The notes under the pieces are model-generated. The model had not been told where the DNA came from, did no database searches, and saw only the letters and a list, made by a program, of their open reading frames with translations. This document shows, one piece after another, positions 1 to 8,506 of a stretch of 64,000 bases of DNA. Within the stretch, counting starts at the first letter, position 1. Each line of letters starts with the position of its first letter. The position numbers and the translations under genes are program-made. Source of the DNA: Nocardioides oceani (GTDB taxonomy: Bacteria > Actinomycetota > Actinomycetes > Propionibacteriales > Nocardioidaceae); contig NZ_JAUHJQ010000001.1 in NCBI RefSeq assembly GCF_030412965.1, positions 124,001 to 188,000 on the forward strand. Direction: 5' to 3'.

Positions 1-28
1 TGGCGAGCGGGTCCGGCGTGGCGGTCAT
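1..28 (-). CDS. start of next gene in the sulfur operon (cut by left edge)
   Basis: An ATG at 26-28 overlaps the stop codon of the FMN reductase gene as ATGA and is preceded by GGAG about 7 nt upstream. The nine visible codons read MTATPDPLA. The ATGA overlap and the Shine-Dalgarno-like GGAG suggest that the operon continues to the left. Too little is visible for any function; a sulfonate/sulfone transport or flavin enzyme would fit the neighbours, but this is only a guess from context. Confidence 0.4.
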
Positions 29-528
29 GCGGGGGCTCCTGTCCGGGAGAGAGCGGCGGCGACGCGCGGGCGGGCCTCGGCCAGCCACTCGGCGTACGCC
101 GCGGGGTCGTCGTGCAGGTCGTCGAGCACGTACAGCGCGCGGGTCGGCACGGTGCCGCCGATCTCGGTCAGCAGCGGCCGCAGCGCGTGCTCGGGGGCCA
201 GCGCGTGGGCCGGGCCGGCGCCGAGCATCAGCGGGACGGCCACGCCGCGCAGCCCGGTCGTGGAGAAGCGGTCGAGGAACAGCTTGAGCAGGCCGGTGTA
301 CGTCGCCTTGTACGTCGGGCTGGCGACCACGACCAGGTCGGCCGCGCCGACCTCCTCGACCAGCCCGCGGACCTCGGGGTCGGACCAGTCGAGGATCGCC
401 GGCCCGAGGACCGCGAGGTCGACCACCAGGTCCGGCTCGGCGCCGGACAGCTCGCGGGCGACGTACGTCGCGGCCGTGAGGGTCCGGGAGCCGGGCCTGG
501 GGTTGCCGACGACGACGGCGACGGTCAC
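25..528 (-). CDS. NAD(P)H-dependent FMN reductase (SsuE/MsuE type)
   Basis: A 167-residue flavodoxin-fold protein of the NADPH-dependent FMN reductase family. The N-terminus VVVGNPRPGSRT is the phosphate-binding loop for FMN, and SPTYKATYTGLLK near residues 70-82 is the typical second flavin loop. It should supply reduced FMN to the monooxygenase encoded just upstream. The GTG start at 526-528 overlaps that gene's stop as GTGA, so the two are probably translationally coupled. Length fits SsuE-like proteins (about 170-190). The exact partner (SsuD alone, or also the SfnB-like enzyme) cannot be read from sequence. Confidence 0.85.
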   Translation of the reverse strand: MTVAVVVGNPRPGSRTLTAATYVARELSGAEPDLVVDLAVLGPAILDWSDPEVRGLVEEVGAADLVVVASPTYKATYTGLLKLFLDRFSTTGLRGVAVPLMLGAGPAHALAPEHALRPLLTEIGGTVPTRALYVLDDLHDDPAAYAEWLAEARPRVAAALSRTGAPA

Positions 529-1688
529 GAGGCGGCCCTGCTCGACCCTCCGGCGGCGCCGAACGGGACGGCCGCGGACGCGGTCGTCTGCGGCGCCGGG
601 TGCTGCCACAGGCCGCGGCGGCTGAGCTCGGGTAGGACGCCCTCGCCGAACCAGTAGGACTCCTCCAGGTGGGGGTAGCCGGAGAGGACGAACTCCTCGA
701 TGCCGACCGCGGCGTACTGCTCGACGAGGTCGGCGATCTCGCTGTGGCTGCCGACCATGGCGGTGCCCGCGCCGCCGCGGACCAGGCCGACGCCCGCCCA
801 CAGGTTCGGGTGGATCTCGAGGCCCTCCCTGGTGCCGCCGTTGAGCTCGAGCATCTTCTGCTGGCCCACGGACTCGCTGCGGCGCAGGCCCTCCTGCACC
901 GTCCGGATCTGCTCGTCGTCGATGCCCGAGAGCAGCCGGTCCGCCTCGGCCCAGGCGGCCGCGGAGGTGTCGCGGGCGATGGTGTGGAGGCGGATGCCGA
1001 AGCGCAGCTCGCGGCCCTCCTCCTTGGCCAGGCCCTTGATCCAGTCGATCTTCTCGGCGACGGCGGCCGGCGGCTCGCCCCAGGTGAGGTAGACGTCGGC
1101 GTGCTTGGCCGCCACCCTGCCCGCGGCCGGCGAGGAGCCGCCGAAGTAGATCTCGGGCAGCGGGTCGGGTCGCTGGGCGAGGAAGGCGTCCTCGACGGAG
1201 TGGTGCTTGCCGTGGAAGGTGACGGTCTCGCCGCGCCACAGCGCCCGCACGATGTGCAGGAACTCGTCGCAACGCTCGTAGCGGCCGTCCTTGTCGAGGA
1301 AGTCGCCGAACATCCGCTGCTCGTGGCTCTCCCCGCCGGTCACGACGTTGAGCAGCAGCCGGCCGCCCGAGAGGTTCTGGAAGGTGCCGGCCATCTGCGC
1401 GGCCAGGAACGGCGCGGTGAGGCCGGGCCGGAAGGCGACGAGGAACTTCAGCCGCTCGGAGACGCTGCTGAGCATCGCGGTGGAGACCCACGCGTCCTCG
1501 CACCAGGCGCCGGTCGGGGTCAGGGCCGCCTCGAAGCCGAGCTGCTCGGCGCTGCGGGCGATCTGGCCGAGGTACGGCACGGTCGCGGGCCGGCCGGCGG
1601 CGCCGGCGGACACGCCGTGACCGCCGCCGACGACCTGGCGGCCGTCGCCGCCGTTGGTGGGCAGGAACCAGTGGAACTTCAAGGACAT
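525..1688 (-). CDS. ssuD: FMNH2-dependent alkanesulfonate monooxygenase SsuD
   Basis: 387 residues of the bacterial-luciferase-like (LLM) flavin monooxygenase family. The SsuD hallmarks are all visible: FHWFLPT at the N-terminus, CEDAW near residue 65, NVVTGGES near 115, YFGGSS, YLTWGEPP, FGIRLH, NLWAGVGLVRGGAGTA and VLSGYPHLEES. The enzyme uses FMNH2 and O2 to cleave the C-S bond of alkanesulfonates, releasing sulfite for assimilation in the cytoplasm. It is followed by its probable FMN reductase with a 4-nt overlap and preceded by the SfnB-like gene on the same strand, with a 69-nt gap. No SsuABC transporter is inside the window. Relatives acting on other sulfonates or sulfones cannot be excluded. 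Confidence 0.92.
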   Translation of the reverse strand: MSLKFHWFLPTNGGDGRQVVGGGHGVSAGAAGRPATVPYLGQIARSAEQLGFEAALTPTGAWCEDAWVSTAMLSSVSERLKFLVAFRPGLTAPFLAAQMAGTFQNLSGGRLLLNVVTGGESHEQRMFGDFLDKDGRYERCDEFLHIVRALWRGETVTFHGKHHSVEDAFLAQRPDPLPEIYFGGSSPAAGRVAAKHADVYLTWGEPPAAVAEKIDWIKGLAKEEGRELRFGIRLHTIARDTSAAAWAEADRLLSGIDDEQIRTVQEGLRRSESVGQQKMLELNGGTREGLEIHPNLWAGVGLVRGGAGTAMVGSHSEIADLVEQYAAVGIEEFVLSGYPHLEESYWFGEGVLPELSRRGLWQHPAPQTTASAAVPFGAAGGSSRAAS

Positions 1689-1757
1689 CTCGTCACTCCT
1701 GTGCGTGCGTCAGGCGGGGTACGTCGGGTGGTCGGGCCGTGCGTGGCGGCCCGGTCG

Positions 1758-3002
1758 TCAGACCTGGCCGTGGTTGGGCGGGAACACGCCGTCGAGGGCG
1801 TGCCGGCCGAGGTGCTGGACCTTCCACGAGGCGGGGTCGTGCAGCGTGTGGGTGCGGGCGTTGCGCCAGTGGCGGTGCAGGTTGAGGCCGTCGAGGGCCG
1901 AGCGGGTGCCGGCGACCTCGAAGAGCCGGCTGGAGACGTCGACGGAGGCCTGCGTGGTGGAGGCGCGGGCCGCGGCCACCGCGAGGCTGGCGAGGCCGGC
2001 GGACTCCTCGGTGAGGTCGGCGTTGGCGAGGTCGACGGCGCGGGCGGCCTCGGCGACGAGCGCCTCGCACGCCCGGACCTGGACCTCCATCTGGCCGAAC
2101 GCGTGGACCACCAGCGGGTCGTCCGCGTGCCGCTGGACCCCGGCGTCGGGGTAGGGCCGGGACTTGGTCGTCACGAACGCGGCGGCCTCGCTGAGCGCGG
2201 CGCGCGCGATGCCGGCGTCGAGCGCGGCGTGGAGCACCTGCGCGAACGCGCCGTACGTCTGCGGCCCCTCGAAGGTGAGGTGGTAGGAGGTGATCCGAGC
2301 GTCGTCGACCGCGACGTCCTCCAGTCGCACGGTGCCGCTGGCGGTGGTGCGCTGGCCCATGCCGTCCCAGTCGTCGACGACGGTGACGCCGGGGGCGGTG
2401 CGCTCGACCCAGGCGACGTGCATCGGCCCGTCGACGTCGAGGTGCGCGAGGACCGGGATCCAGTCGGCGAAGAGCGCGCCGGTGCTGTAGCCCTTCTCGC
2501 CGTTGAGCAACCAGCCGCCGCCCGGGGCGGGCGTGAGCGTCGTGCGGTAGTCGCGCACGTGCTTGGTGCCGACCTCGGACTGGGCGTTGCCGAACCGCTT
2601 GCCGGCCAGCACCTCGCCGAAGAAGAACGCCTGCTGCGCCGGCGTGCCGCGGTGGCGCAGCGCGTTGACGTAGACGAAGTGGCTGTGCGGGATCTGGGCG
2701 ATGCTCGGGTCCCCCGCGGCCAGGAGCCGGAAGACCTCGGCCACGACGGTCGTCGGCAGGTCGGGGCCGCCGTGCTCGGCGGGGACGGTGATCGCGAGCA
2801 GGCCGGAGGAGGAGACGAGGTCGACCTCCTCGGCGGGCAGCACCCGCTCGGCGTCGCGCTCGGCGGCGCCGTCGGCGAGGCGCCGGCCGATCTTGGCGGC
2901 CACCTCCAGGGCGGCAGCGGCGTCGAGCACGGGCACGCGCCCGGCGCCGATCACCGCGAACGAGCCGGTCTCGGGGGCATCGGACGTGAGGAACGTCGAC
3001 AC
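1758..3002 (-). CDS. sfnB: SfnB-family acyl-CoA-dehydrogenase-like sulfur acquisition oxidoreductase
   Basis: 414 residues of the acyl-CoA dehydrogenase fold, in the SfnB/DszC group of flavin-dependent enzymes used for organosulfur scavenging. Visible features are AEHGGPDLPT near residue 85, SEVGTKHVRDYRTTL, LNGEKGYSTGALFADWIPV in the middle domain, and the C-terminal LNLHRHWRNARTHTLHDP, which replaces the usual dehydrogenase ending and is typical of DszC/SfnB proteins. I chose the GTG at 3000-3002 because an AGGAAGGTGG-type ribosome binding site lies just upstream; the frame stays open for another 280 codons but without family similarity. Probably monooxygenase-like chemistry on sulfones or related compounds, fed by the FMN reductase of the same cluster. 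Confidence 0.82.
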   Translation of the reverse strand: MSTFLTSDAPETGSFAVIGAGRVPVLDAAAALEVAAKIGRRLADGAAERDAERVLPAEEVDLVSSSGLLAITVPAEHGGPDLPTTVVAEVFRLLAAGDPSIAQIPHSHFVYVNALRHRGTPAQQAFFFGEVLAGKRFGNAQSEVGTKHVRDYRTTLTPAPGGGWLLNGEKGYSTGALFADWIPVLAHLDVDGPMHVAWVERTAPGVTVVDDWDGMGQRTTASGTVRLEDVAVDDARITSYHLTFEGPQTYGAFAQVLHAALDAGIARAALSEAAAFVTTKSRPYPDAGVQRHADDPLVVHAFGQMEVQVRACEALVAEAARAVDLANADLTEESAGLASLAVAAARASTTQASVDVSSRLFEVAGTRSALDGLNLHRHWRNARTHTLHDPASWKVQHLGRHALDGVFPPNHGQV

Positions 3003-3300
3003 GGTCAGTCCACCTTCCTGGTCCCCGGAGGGCTGCTGGCGCTCCGGAGCACTTGACCTTCGAACTTGATGGGTTATGTCGATGAGATTGGTCGAAATAG
3101 GAGCCGAGTGCAAGCCGACGCGACGTACGACACGCGAGGAAGCCGCGAGCGGGTGACAGGCAGCGCCTCTCACCCGACGCCCTGGCCCGTCCGGCGCCCG
3201 CGGGGCGGGACACCCGGCGCGGCGCGGGACGGCGGTGTCGTAAAGTCGATATTGTCGCTTGACTTTGCCGAACACCTGTCGGACCTGCCGGAGGACCCAC
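3003..3300. promoter_or_regulatory. divergent control region between sfnB and the LysR gene
   Basis: 298 bases without a gene, the longest gap in the window. Two islands have clearly lower GC than the surroundings, near 3050-3100 and 3240-3268, and are the likely promoter/operator zones. A TTGACC (3053-3058) is followed 16 nt later by TATGTC on the + strand. LysR regulators normally bind such divergent spacers, but I could not identify a convincing T-N11-A palindrome by eye. The LysR gene itself has GGAGG about 5 nt before its GTG. Confidence 0.5.
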
Positions 3301-4248
3301 GTGCGGATCGAACAGCTGGAGTACCTCGCCGCCGTGACCCAGCACGGCTCGCTGCGCCGCGCGAGCGAGCGGCTCCACATCTCCCAGCCGGCGCTGTCGG
3401 AGGCGCTCACCAAGCTCGAGCGCGAGCTCGGGGTGACCCTGCTCGACCGGCGCCGGTCCGGGGCGCGGATCAGCCGCCAGGGACGGGACCTGCTGCAGAA
3501 CATGGTCGACGTGCTCGAGGCCGTCGACCGGCTCCGCCAGGCCGCCGGCGACCAGGGCAGCGTCACGCGCCTGCTGCGGATCGGCACCGTGAACGCCGCG
3601 ACCTCCACCCTCCTCGTCCCCGCGCTGCGGCTCTTCCAGGACCGACACCCCGGCGCGACCGTCGAGGTGCTCGACGCCCAGCAGCCCGAGATCCACCAGG
3701 GCGTCCTCGAGGGCTCGCTCGACCTCGGGCTGGTCAACGTGCTCGCCGGTGACGACGCGCCCGCCGACCTCGCCGGCACCGCGCTCGTGCACGGCCGCCC
3801 CGTCGTGGTCCTGCCGGCGGACCACGCGCTGGCGGCGCAGCCCGCGGTCACGATCGACCAGCTCCGCGAGGAGCGGTTCGTGGCGATGCGGGCCGGCTAC
3901 CTTATGCACCGCTTCGCGCACCGGCTCTTCGAGGGCCGCATGCCGCGCCGCTGCCACACCACCGACGGCGCCGAGATGGGCAAGCTGATGGTGGCCGAGG
4001 GCCTGGGCATCACCGTGCTGCCGGACTACAGCGTCGTCGGCGACCCGCTGGAGCGCACCGGCCTGCTCGTCTGCCGGCCGATCGCCGGCGACGAGACCGA
4101 GGTGACGCTGGTGCTGCGCCACCGCGAGGGGCAGCTGCCCGGGCGGGTCCGCGACCTGCGCGCCGCGCTCGTGGAGGTCGCCCGCGGGCGACGTACGCCG
4201 GAGCCGACCGGAACCGTGATGGAGGTCGTGCCGTCCCAGACGGCATGA
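3301..4248 (+). CDS. LysR-family transcriptional regulator
   Basis: 315 residues. Residues 1-60 form the winged helix-turn-helix (RIEQLEYLAAVTQHGSLRRA, then LHISQPALSEALTKLE), and residues 90-300 the periplasmic-binding-protein-like effector domain. I chose the GTG at 3301 because it has a GGAGG sequence at proper spacing and begins exactly at the family N-terminus; a TTG at 3259 would add 14 unrelated residues. It is divergent from the sfnB-ssuD-FMN reductase genes, so it most likely regulates them in response to sulfur supply (CysB/Cbl-like role). The effector is unknown. The last codon overlaps the following lipoprotein gene. Confidence 0.88.
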   Translation: MRIEQLEYLAAVTQHGSLRRASERLHISQPALSEALTKLERELGVTLLDRRRSGARISRQGRDLLQNMVDVLEAVDRLRQAAGDQGSVTRLLRIGTVNAATSTLLVPALRLFQDRHPGATVEVLDAQQPEIHQGVLEGSLDLGLVNVLAGDDAPADLAGTALVHGRPVVVLPADHALAAQPAVTIDQLREERFVAMRAGYLMHRFAHRLFEGRMPRRCHTTDGAEMGKLMVAEGLGITVLPDYSVVGDPLERTGLLVCRPIAGDETEVTLVLRHREGQLPGRVRDLRAALVEVARGRRTPEPTGTVMEVVPSQTA

Positions 4249-5174
4249 CCCCGCACCCCCGGGCCGGCCGCCGGGCCGCCGCCGCCCTCGCCGCCGTCAC
4301 CGCGATCGCCGCGCTCGCCGCCTGCTCGGGCGGTCCCGGCGGGTCCTCCGACTCCGGCGGCTCCTCCGCCGAGGCGCCCGCCGCTGGCGGCCGGGCCGCG
4401 TCCGCCGAGTCCGCCACCGACGGCCTGGCGGCCTTCGCGGAGGAGGACTCGGCCGCCGCGCCGGTCGCGGACACCGCGACCACCCGCAAGGTCATCTCCA
4501 CCGGCAACGTCGCCCTGCGCGCCGACGACGTCGGCGAGGCGCGCTTCGAGGTGCAGAAGGTCGTCGACCGGTACGGCGGCGAGGTCGCCGAGGAGCAGAC
4601 CGCGACCGACGACGAGGGGGAGGTGAAGCGCTCCCGCCTCGTCCTTCGGGTGCCCTCGGCGCGGTTCGACGAGGCGGTCGAGTCGCTCAAGGGAGCCGCC
4701 GAGCTGATCACCGCCGGCACCACCAGCGAGGACGTCACCCCTAAGGTGCTCGACGTCGACGTGCGGGTGCGCGTCCAGCGCCGCAGCATCCGCCGCATCG
4801 AGCTGCTCCTCGACCGCGCGCAGTCGATCCGCGACATCGTCTCGATCGAGGCCCAGCTCTCCCGCCGCCAGGCCACCCTCGCCTCGCTGGAGAAGCAGCA
4901 GGACTACCTCGCCGACCAGACCGCGATGTCCACGATCAGCGTCTCCCTCGAACGCACCCCCGACGAGCCGACCGCCCCGAAGGACGACGACTCCGACGAC
5001 GCCGGTTTCCTCACCGGCCTCTCCACCGGCTGGGACGGCCTGGTCGCCACCGCGGTCGCCGCGGCCACGGTCGTCGGCGCGCTCCTCCCCTTCGCGGCCG
5101 TCGCCCTGCTCCTCGGCCTGCCGGCCTGGCTCCTCGTCAAGCGGATGCGTCGCCGTCCCGCCGCCCTGGACTGA
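4245..5174 (+). CDS. DUF4349 lipoprotein
   Basis: 309 residues. A lipoprotein signal with LAAC lipobox near residue 27 is followed by a Ser/Gly/Ala-rich linker. A DUF4349 domain spans about 80-230: RKVISTGNVALRADD, paired charged helices, then a heptad-like stretch around IVSIEAQLSRRQATLASLEK. A transmembrane segment lies near residues 262-298, with a positive tail KRMRRR. The layout fits a protein with an extracytoplasmic coiled-coil domain anchored at both ends. The ATG overlaps the LysR stop codon (ATGA), implying co-transcription although a functional link is not obvious. The function of DUF4349 proteins is not established. Confidence 0.85.
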   Translation: MTPHPRAGRRAAAALAAVTAIAALAACSGGPGGSSDSGGSSAEAPAAGGRAASAESATDGLAAFAEEDSAAAPVADTATTRKVISTGNVALRADDVGEARFEVQKVVDRYGGEVAEEQTATDDEGEVKRSRLVLRVPSARFDEAVESLKGAAELITAGTTSEDVTPKVLDVDVRVRVQRRSIRRIELLLDRAQSIRDIVSIEAQLSRRQATLASLEKQQDYLADQTAMSTISVSLERTPDEPTAPKDDDSDDAGFLTGLSTGWDGLVATAVAAATVVGALLPFAAVALLLGLPAWLLVKRMRRRPAALD

Positions 5175-5243
5175 CCGGCTGTGGGCCAGCAGCCCGGCAG
5201 AGGGTCAGTGGGACCGGCCCACCCCGCGGATGGCAGGACATGT

Positions 5244-5269
5244 CCCCCGGGCCGCGGCCGCGCCGGGGG
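5244..5269. terminator. GC-rich hairpin between convergent genes
   Basis: CCCCCGG and CCGGGGG flank a 12-nt GC loop in the 169-base gap between the convergent DUF4349 and hemE genes. There is no T-run, so this would be a hairpin-only actinobacterial terminator at best. The surrounding sequence is so GC-rich that alternative pairings are possible. Confidence 0.35.
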
Positions 5270-5343
5270 CCCGGCCGCCGCGGCACGAGTTGTCGGGTGG
5301 CGCGCCCCGGGCCCCCGTTCCCGGCGGCAGGCGGGACGGGTCG

Positions 5344-6393
5344 TCAGGAGAGCGGGTAGGACTGCACGAACTCGGTGAGCCGCTCGAGCTGGGCGGGGTC
5401 GGTGGAGGGGATCACCCCGTGGCCGAGGTTGAAGATGTGCCCCTTCGCGGCGCGCCCGGCCTCGATCACCTCGGCGGCGCGACGGGTCATCACGTCGGTG
5501 GGCGCGAAGACGAGGGTCGGGTCGAGGTTCCCCTGGACGCCGCGGTCGCCGACGACCCCGATCGCGGACCCGAGCGGGGTGCGCCAGTCGACGCCGACCA
5601 CGTCGGCGCCCGCCTCCCCCATCAGGCCGAGCAGGTTCGAGGTGCCGACCCCGAAGTGGATCCGCGGGACGCCCAGCTCGCCTGCGGCGGCCAGCACCCG
5701 GGCGGAGTGCGGCATGACGTGCTCGGCGTAGTCGGCCGGCGTCAGCGCGCCCGCCCACGAGTCGAACAGCTGGACGGCCGAGGCGCCGGCGGCGACCTGC
5801 ACGGAGAGGTACGCCGCGGCGATCCCGGCGATCTTGCGCATGAGCGCGTCCCACACGTCGGGGGCGCCGAACATCATCGCCTTGGTCTTCGCGTGCTCCT
5901 TCGACGGCCCGCCCTCGACGAGGTAGGAGGCAACGGTGAACGGCGCGCCCGCGAACCCGATGAGCGGCGTGGCGCCGAGCTCGCCCACCAGCGCGTGCAC
6001 GGCGGAGGTGATGAACGGGACGTGCTCGGCGGTGAGGTCGGGGATCGCCTCGACGTCGGCGAGCGTGCGCACCGGGGAGGCGACGACCGGCCCGACGCCG
6101 GGCTTGATGTCGAGGTCGACGCCGACGGCCTTGAGCGGCAGCACGATGTCGGAGAAGAAGATGGCCGCGTCCACGCCGTACCGCCGCACGGGCTGCAGGG
6201 TGATCTCGGTGACCAGGTCGGGGTCCATGCAGGACTCGAGCATGCCGACGCCCTCCCGGACGCGGAGGTACTCCGGCAGCGAGCGCCCCGCCTGCCGCAT
6301 GTACCAGACCGGCGTGTGCGGCACCGGCTCCCCGCGGGCGGCCTTGAGGAAGGCGCTGTCGGCGAGACCGGGATGACGGCTGGTGCTGTCCAC
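5344..6393 (-). CDS. hemE: uroporphyrinogen decarboxylase
   Basis: 349 residues, the normal HemE length. It decarboxylates the four acetate side chains of uroporphyrinogen III to give coproporphyrinogen III in cytoplasmic haem synthesis. Both family signatures are present: VWYMRQAGRSLPEYL near residues 26-40 and GATPLIGFAGAPFTVASYL near 138-156. The GTG at 6391-6393 was chosen because GGGAGG lies about 9 nt upstream; the frame extends 13 codons further without similarity. Divergent from the DUF3000/RNase D pair, an arrangement often seen in actinobacteria. Confidence 0.95.
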   Translation of the reverse strand: MDSTSRHPGLADSAFLKAARGEPVPHTPVWYMRQAGRSLPEYLRVREGVGMLESCMDPDLVTEITLQPVRRYGVDAAIFFSDIVLPLKAVGVDLDIKPGVGPVVASPVRTLADVEAIPDLTAEHVPFITSAVHALVGELGATPLIGFAGAPFTVASYLVEGGPSKEHAKTKAMMFGAPDVWDALMRKIAGIAAAYLSVQVAAGASAVQLFDSWAGALTPADYAEHVMPHSARVLAAAGELGVPRIHFGVGTSNLLGLMGEAGADVVGVDWRTPLGSAIGVVGDRGVQGNLDPTLVFAPTDVMTRRAAEVIEAGRAAKGHIFNLGHGVIPSTDPAQLERLTEFVQSYPLS

Positions 6394-6452
6394 GACGACA
6401 AGCCTCCCACCCGCTCCGGCGTGTTCGCACATCGGTTCGAGCGCCTGCGACC

Positions 6453-6458
6453 TACTGT
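6453..6458 (+). promoter_or_regulatory. -10 element for a leaderless DUF3000 transcript
   Basis: TACTGT followed by 6 nt and then the ATG at 6465. No Shine-Dalgarno sequence lies between them, so transcription probably starts at or next to the start codon. Confidence 0.55.
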
Positions 6459-6464
6459 GGCCCC

Positions 6465-7103
6465 ATGGTCGTGCGTCAGGAGACGCACCCGGGCACGGGT
6501 GCGGCGGCGAGCCCCCCGGAGTTCCGGGACGCCGTGTCGAGCATGCGCGCCGCGCGGCTGCGTCCGGAGGTCTTCTGCGAGGAGATGCCGGCGCCCCAGC
6601 GGATCGCGCCGTACGCCGCCGCGCTGAGCGCCGACGTCACCGTCGACGACACCGACGTGGGCACCGGGCGGATCATCCTGCTGCACGACCCCGACGGCAA
6701 CGACGCGTGGGACGGCACGTTCCGCTGCGTGGCCTATGCCCGCGCGGAGATCGAGATCGACATGGTGAGCGACCCCATGCTGGCCGAGGTCGGCTGGTCG
6801 TGGCTCACCGAGGCGCTCGACGCCCACGGGGCGACGTACGCGATGGTCTCCGGCACAGTCACCCGCGTGGCCACCGAGAGCTTCGGCGGAATGGCCGACG
6901 AGGGCGGCACCGCCCAGCTGGAGATCCGCGCGTCCTGGACGCCGGGCTCCCCCGCCGGGTCCGCGCCGGGCACCATTCCGGACATCGGGCCGCACGTGGA
7001 GGCCTGGGGCGAGCTGCTGTGCACCGCGGTCGGGCTGCCGCCGGTGCCCGACGGCGTGAGCGTGATGCCGAGCCGCCGCGGTCAGCGGGGCCCGGGCCGC
7101 TGA
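6465..7103 (+). CDS. DUF3000 family protein
   Basis: 212 residues of the actinobacterial DUF3000 family, recognised by the block PEVFCEEMPAPQRIAPYAAAL, then DGTFRCVAYARAEIEIDMV and the tail with HVEAWGELLCTAVGLPP. No signal peptide or membrane segment. Its stop codon overlaps the start of the RNase D gene by one base (TGATG), so the two are almost certainly one transcript; this neighbourhood is conserved in actinobacteria. The biochemical function is unknown; context suggests an RNA-related or housekeeping role. Confidence 0.88.
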   Translation: MVVRQETHPGTGAAASPPEFRDAVSSMRAARLRPEVFCEEMPAPQRIAPYAAALSADVTVDDTDVGTGRIILLHDPDGNDAWDGTFRCVAYARAEIEIDMVSDPMLAEVGWSWLTEALDAHGATYAMVSGTVTRVATESFGGMADEGGTAQLEIRASWTPGSPAGSAPGTIPDIGPHVEAWGELLCTAVGLPPVPDGVSVMPSRRGQRGPGR

Positions 7104-8419
7104 TGGTCGACGCAGCCGAACCCACCACCGAGCACGACGCGCCCCAGCCCGAGCCGCAGCCGGACCCCCAACCGGATGGACCGCAGGAGCCGGCGCCCGA
7201 GCCGCCGCCGTTGCTGACGCTGCGCGACGGGCTGCCGCCGGTCGTGGACACCGCCGAGGCGCTCGCGGAGGTCTGCGCCGCGATGGCCGCCGGCACCGGA
7301 CCGGTCGCGGTGGACGCCGAGCGCGCGTCGGGCTACCGCTACTCCAGCCGCGCCTACCTCGTGCAGCTGCGCCGCGAGGGCGCCGGCACCGCCCTGGTCG
7401 ACCCCATCGCCTTCGACGACCTCGCCCCGCTGCAGGCGGCGCTCGAGGGCACCGAGTGGATCCTGCACGCCGCCACCCAGGACCTCCCCTGCCTCGCCGA
7501 GGTGGGGCTGACGCCGACCTCGCTGTTCGACACCGAGCTCGCGGGCCGGCTGCTGGGCTACCCGCGGGTCGGGCTGGCGACGCTGGTGGAGACGGTGCTC
7601 GGCTTCGGCATGAAGAAGGAGCACTCCGCGGTCGACTGGTCGACCCGCCCGCTGCCCGAGCCGTGGCTGGAGTACGCCGCGCTCGACGTCGAGGTGCTCG
7701 TCGAGCTGCGCGACGCGATCGCCGCCGAGCTCGTCGCCCAGGGCAAGGACGAGTGGGCGCAGCAGGAGTTCGACCACCTGCGCAGCTTCGAGGTCCTCCC
7801 GCGGGTCGACGCGTGGCGACGTACGTCGGGGCTCCACCGGGTCCGCGGACGCCGGGCGCTCGGCGCCGTCCGTGCGCTGTGGGAGCTGCGCGACCAGATC
7901 GCCGAGCAGCGCGACGTCACGCCCGGCCGGATCATCCCGGACTCCGCGATCGTCGCCGCCGCGACCGCCATGCCGCTGGAGCGCTCGGCGCTGCTGGCGA
8001 CCAAGGGCTTCCACGGCCGCGGGGCGGAGCGGTACGCCAACCGGTGGATCGCCGCGCTCCGCGAGGTCGCCGAGATGGACGAGGCCGACCTGCCCGCGCG
8101 CGCCCCGCGCGGCGACGGCCCGCCGCTGCCGCGCGCGTGGGCCGAGAAGGACCCCGTCGCCGCCGACCGGCTCCAGCTGGCGCGCGAGGCGATGACCGCG
8201 CTGGCCGAGGAGCACGGGCTGCCGGTCGAGAACCTGCTGACCCCCGACTACCTCCGCCGCACGCTGTGGACCCCGCCCGCCACCCGCGAGCCGGGCGAGC
8301 TGCTGGACGCGGTGGCCGGCGTGCTGCAGGGGTACGGCGCCCGCTCGTGGCAGGTCGCCCTCAGCGCGCCGGTGCTCACCCGGGCCATCCTCGACGCGGA
8401 CGCACGCGCCACGGGCTGA
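7103..8419 (+). CDS. rnd: ribonuclease D (3'-5' exoribonuclease with HRDC domain)
   Basis: 438 residues. After a 38-residue Pro/Glu-rich leader (repeats of PQPEPQPD type) comes a DEDDy exonuclease domain: VAVDAE (Asp71, Glu73), HAATQDLPCL for the second acidic motif and YAALDVEVLVEL for the third with its Tyr. An HRDC domain follows at about 235-315, and a further C-terminal helical domain. It should trim 3' ends of stable RNA such as tRNA precursors. ATG at 7103 overlaps the DUF3000 stop; longer in-frame extensions would run through that gene and are not credible. Confidence 0.93.
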   Translation: MVDAAEPTTEHDAPQPEPQPDPQPDGPQEPAPEPPPLLTLRDGLPPVVDTAEALAEVCAAMAAGTGPVAVDAERASGYRYSSRAYLVQLRREGAGTALVDPIAFDDLAPLQAALEGTEWILHAATQDLPCLAEVGLTPTSLFDTELAGRLLGYPRVGLATLVETVLGFGMKKEHSAVDWSTRPLPEPWLEYAALDVEVLVELRDAIAAELVAQGKDEWAQQEFDHLRSFEVLPRVDAWRRTSGLHRVRGRRALGAVRALWELRDQIAEQRDVTPGRIIPDSAIVAAATAMPLERSALLATKGFHGRGAERYANRWIAALREVAEMDEADLPARAPRGDGPPLPRAWAEKDPVAADRLQLAREAMTALAEEHGLPVENLLTPDYLRRTLWTPPATREPGELLDAVAGVLQGYGARSWQVALSAPVLTRAILDADARATG

Positions 8420-8506
8420 CCCACCGCCCACACCCCTCCCCGGCCGGCCGCGAGTTCATGGGGCCCGCTGGAACTGACGGTCCCCGGCCGAGACACCCGC
8501 GCCCGC

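Noticed and set aside
669..3056. Open frame of 795 codons on the plus strand opposite the sulfur genes
   Set aside because: Shadow of ssuD and sfnB; composition is low-complexity Gly/Ala/Val/Arg.
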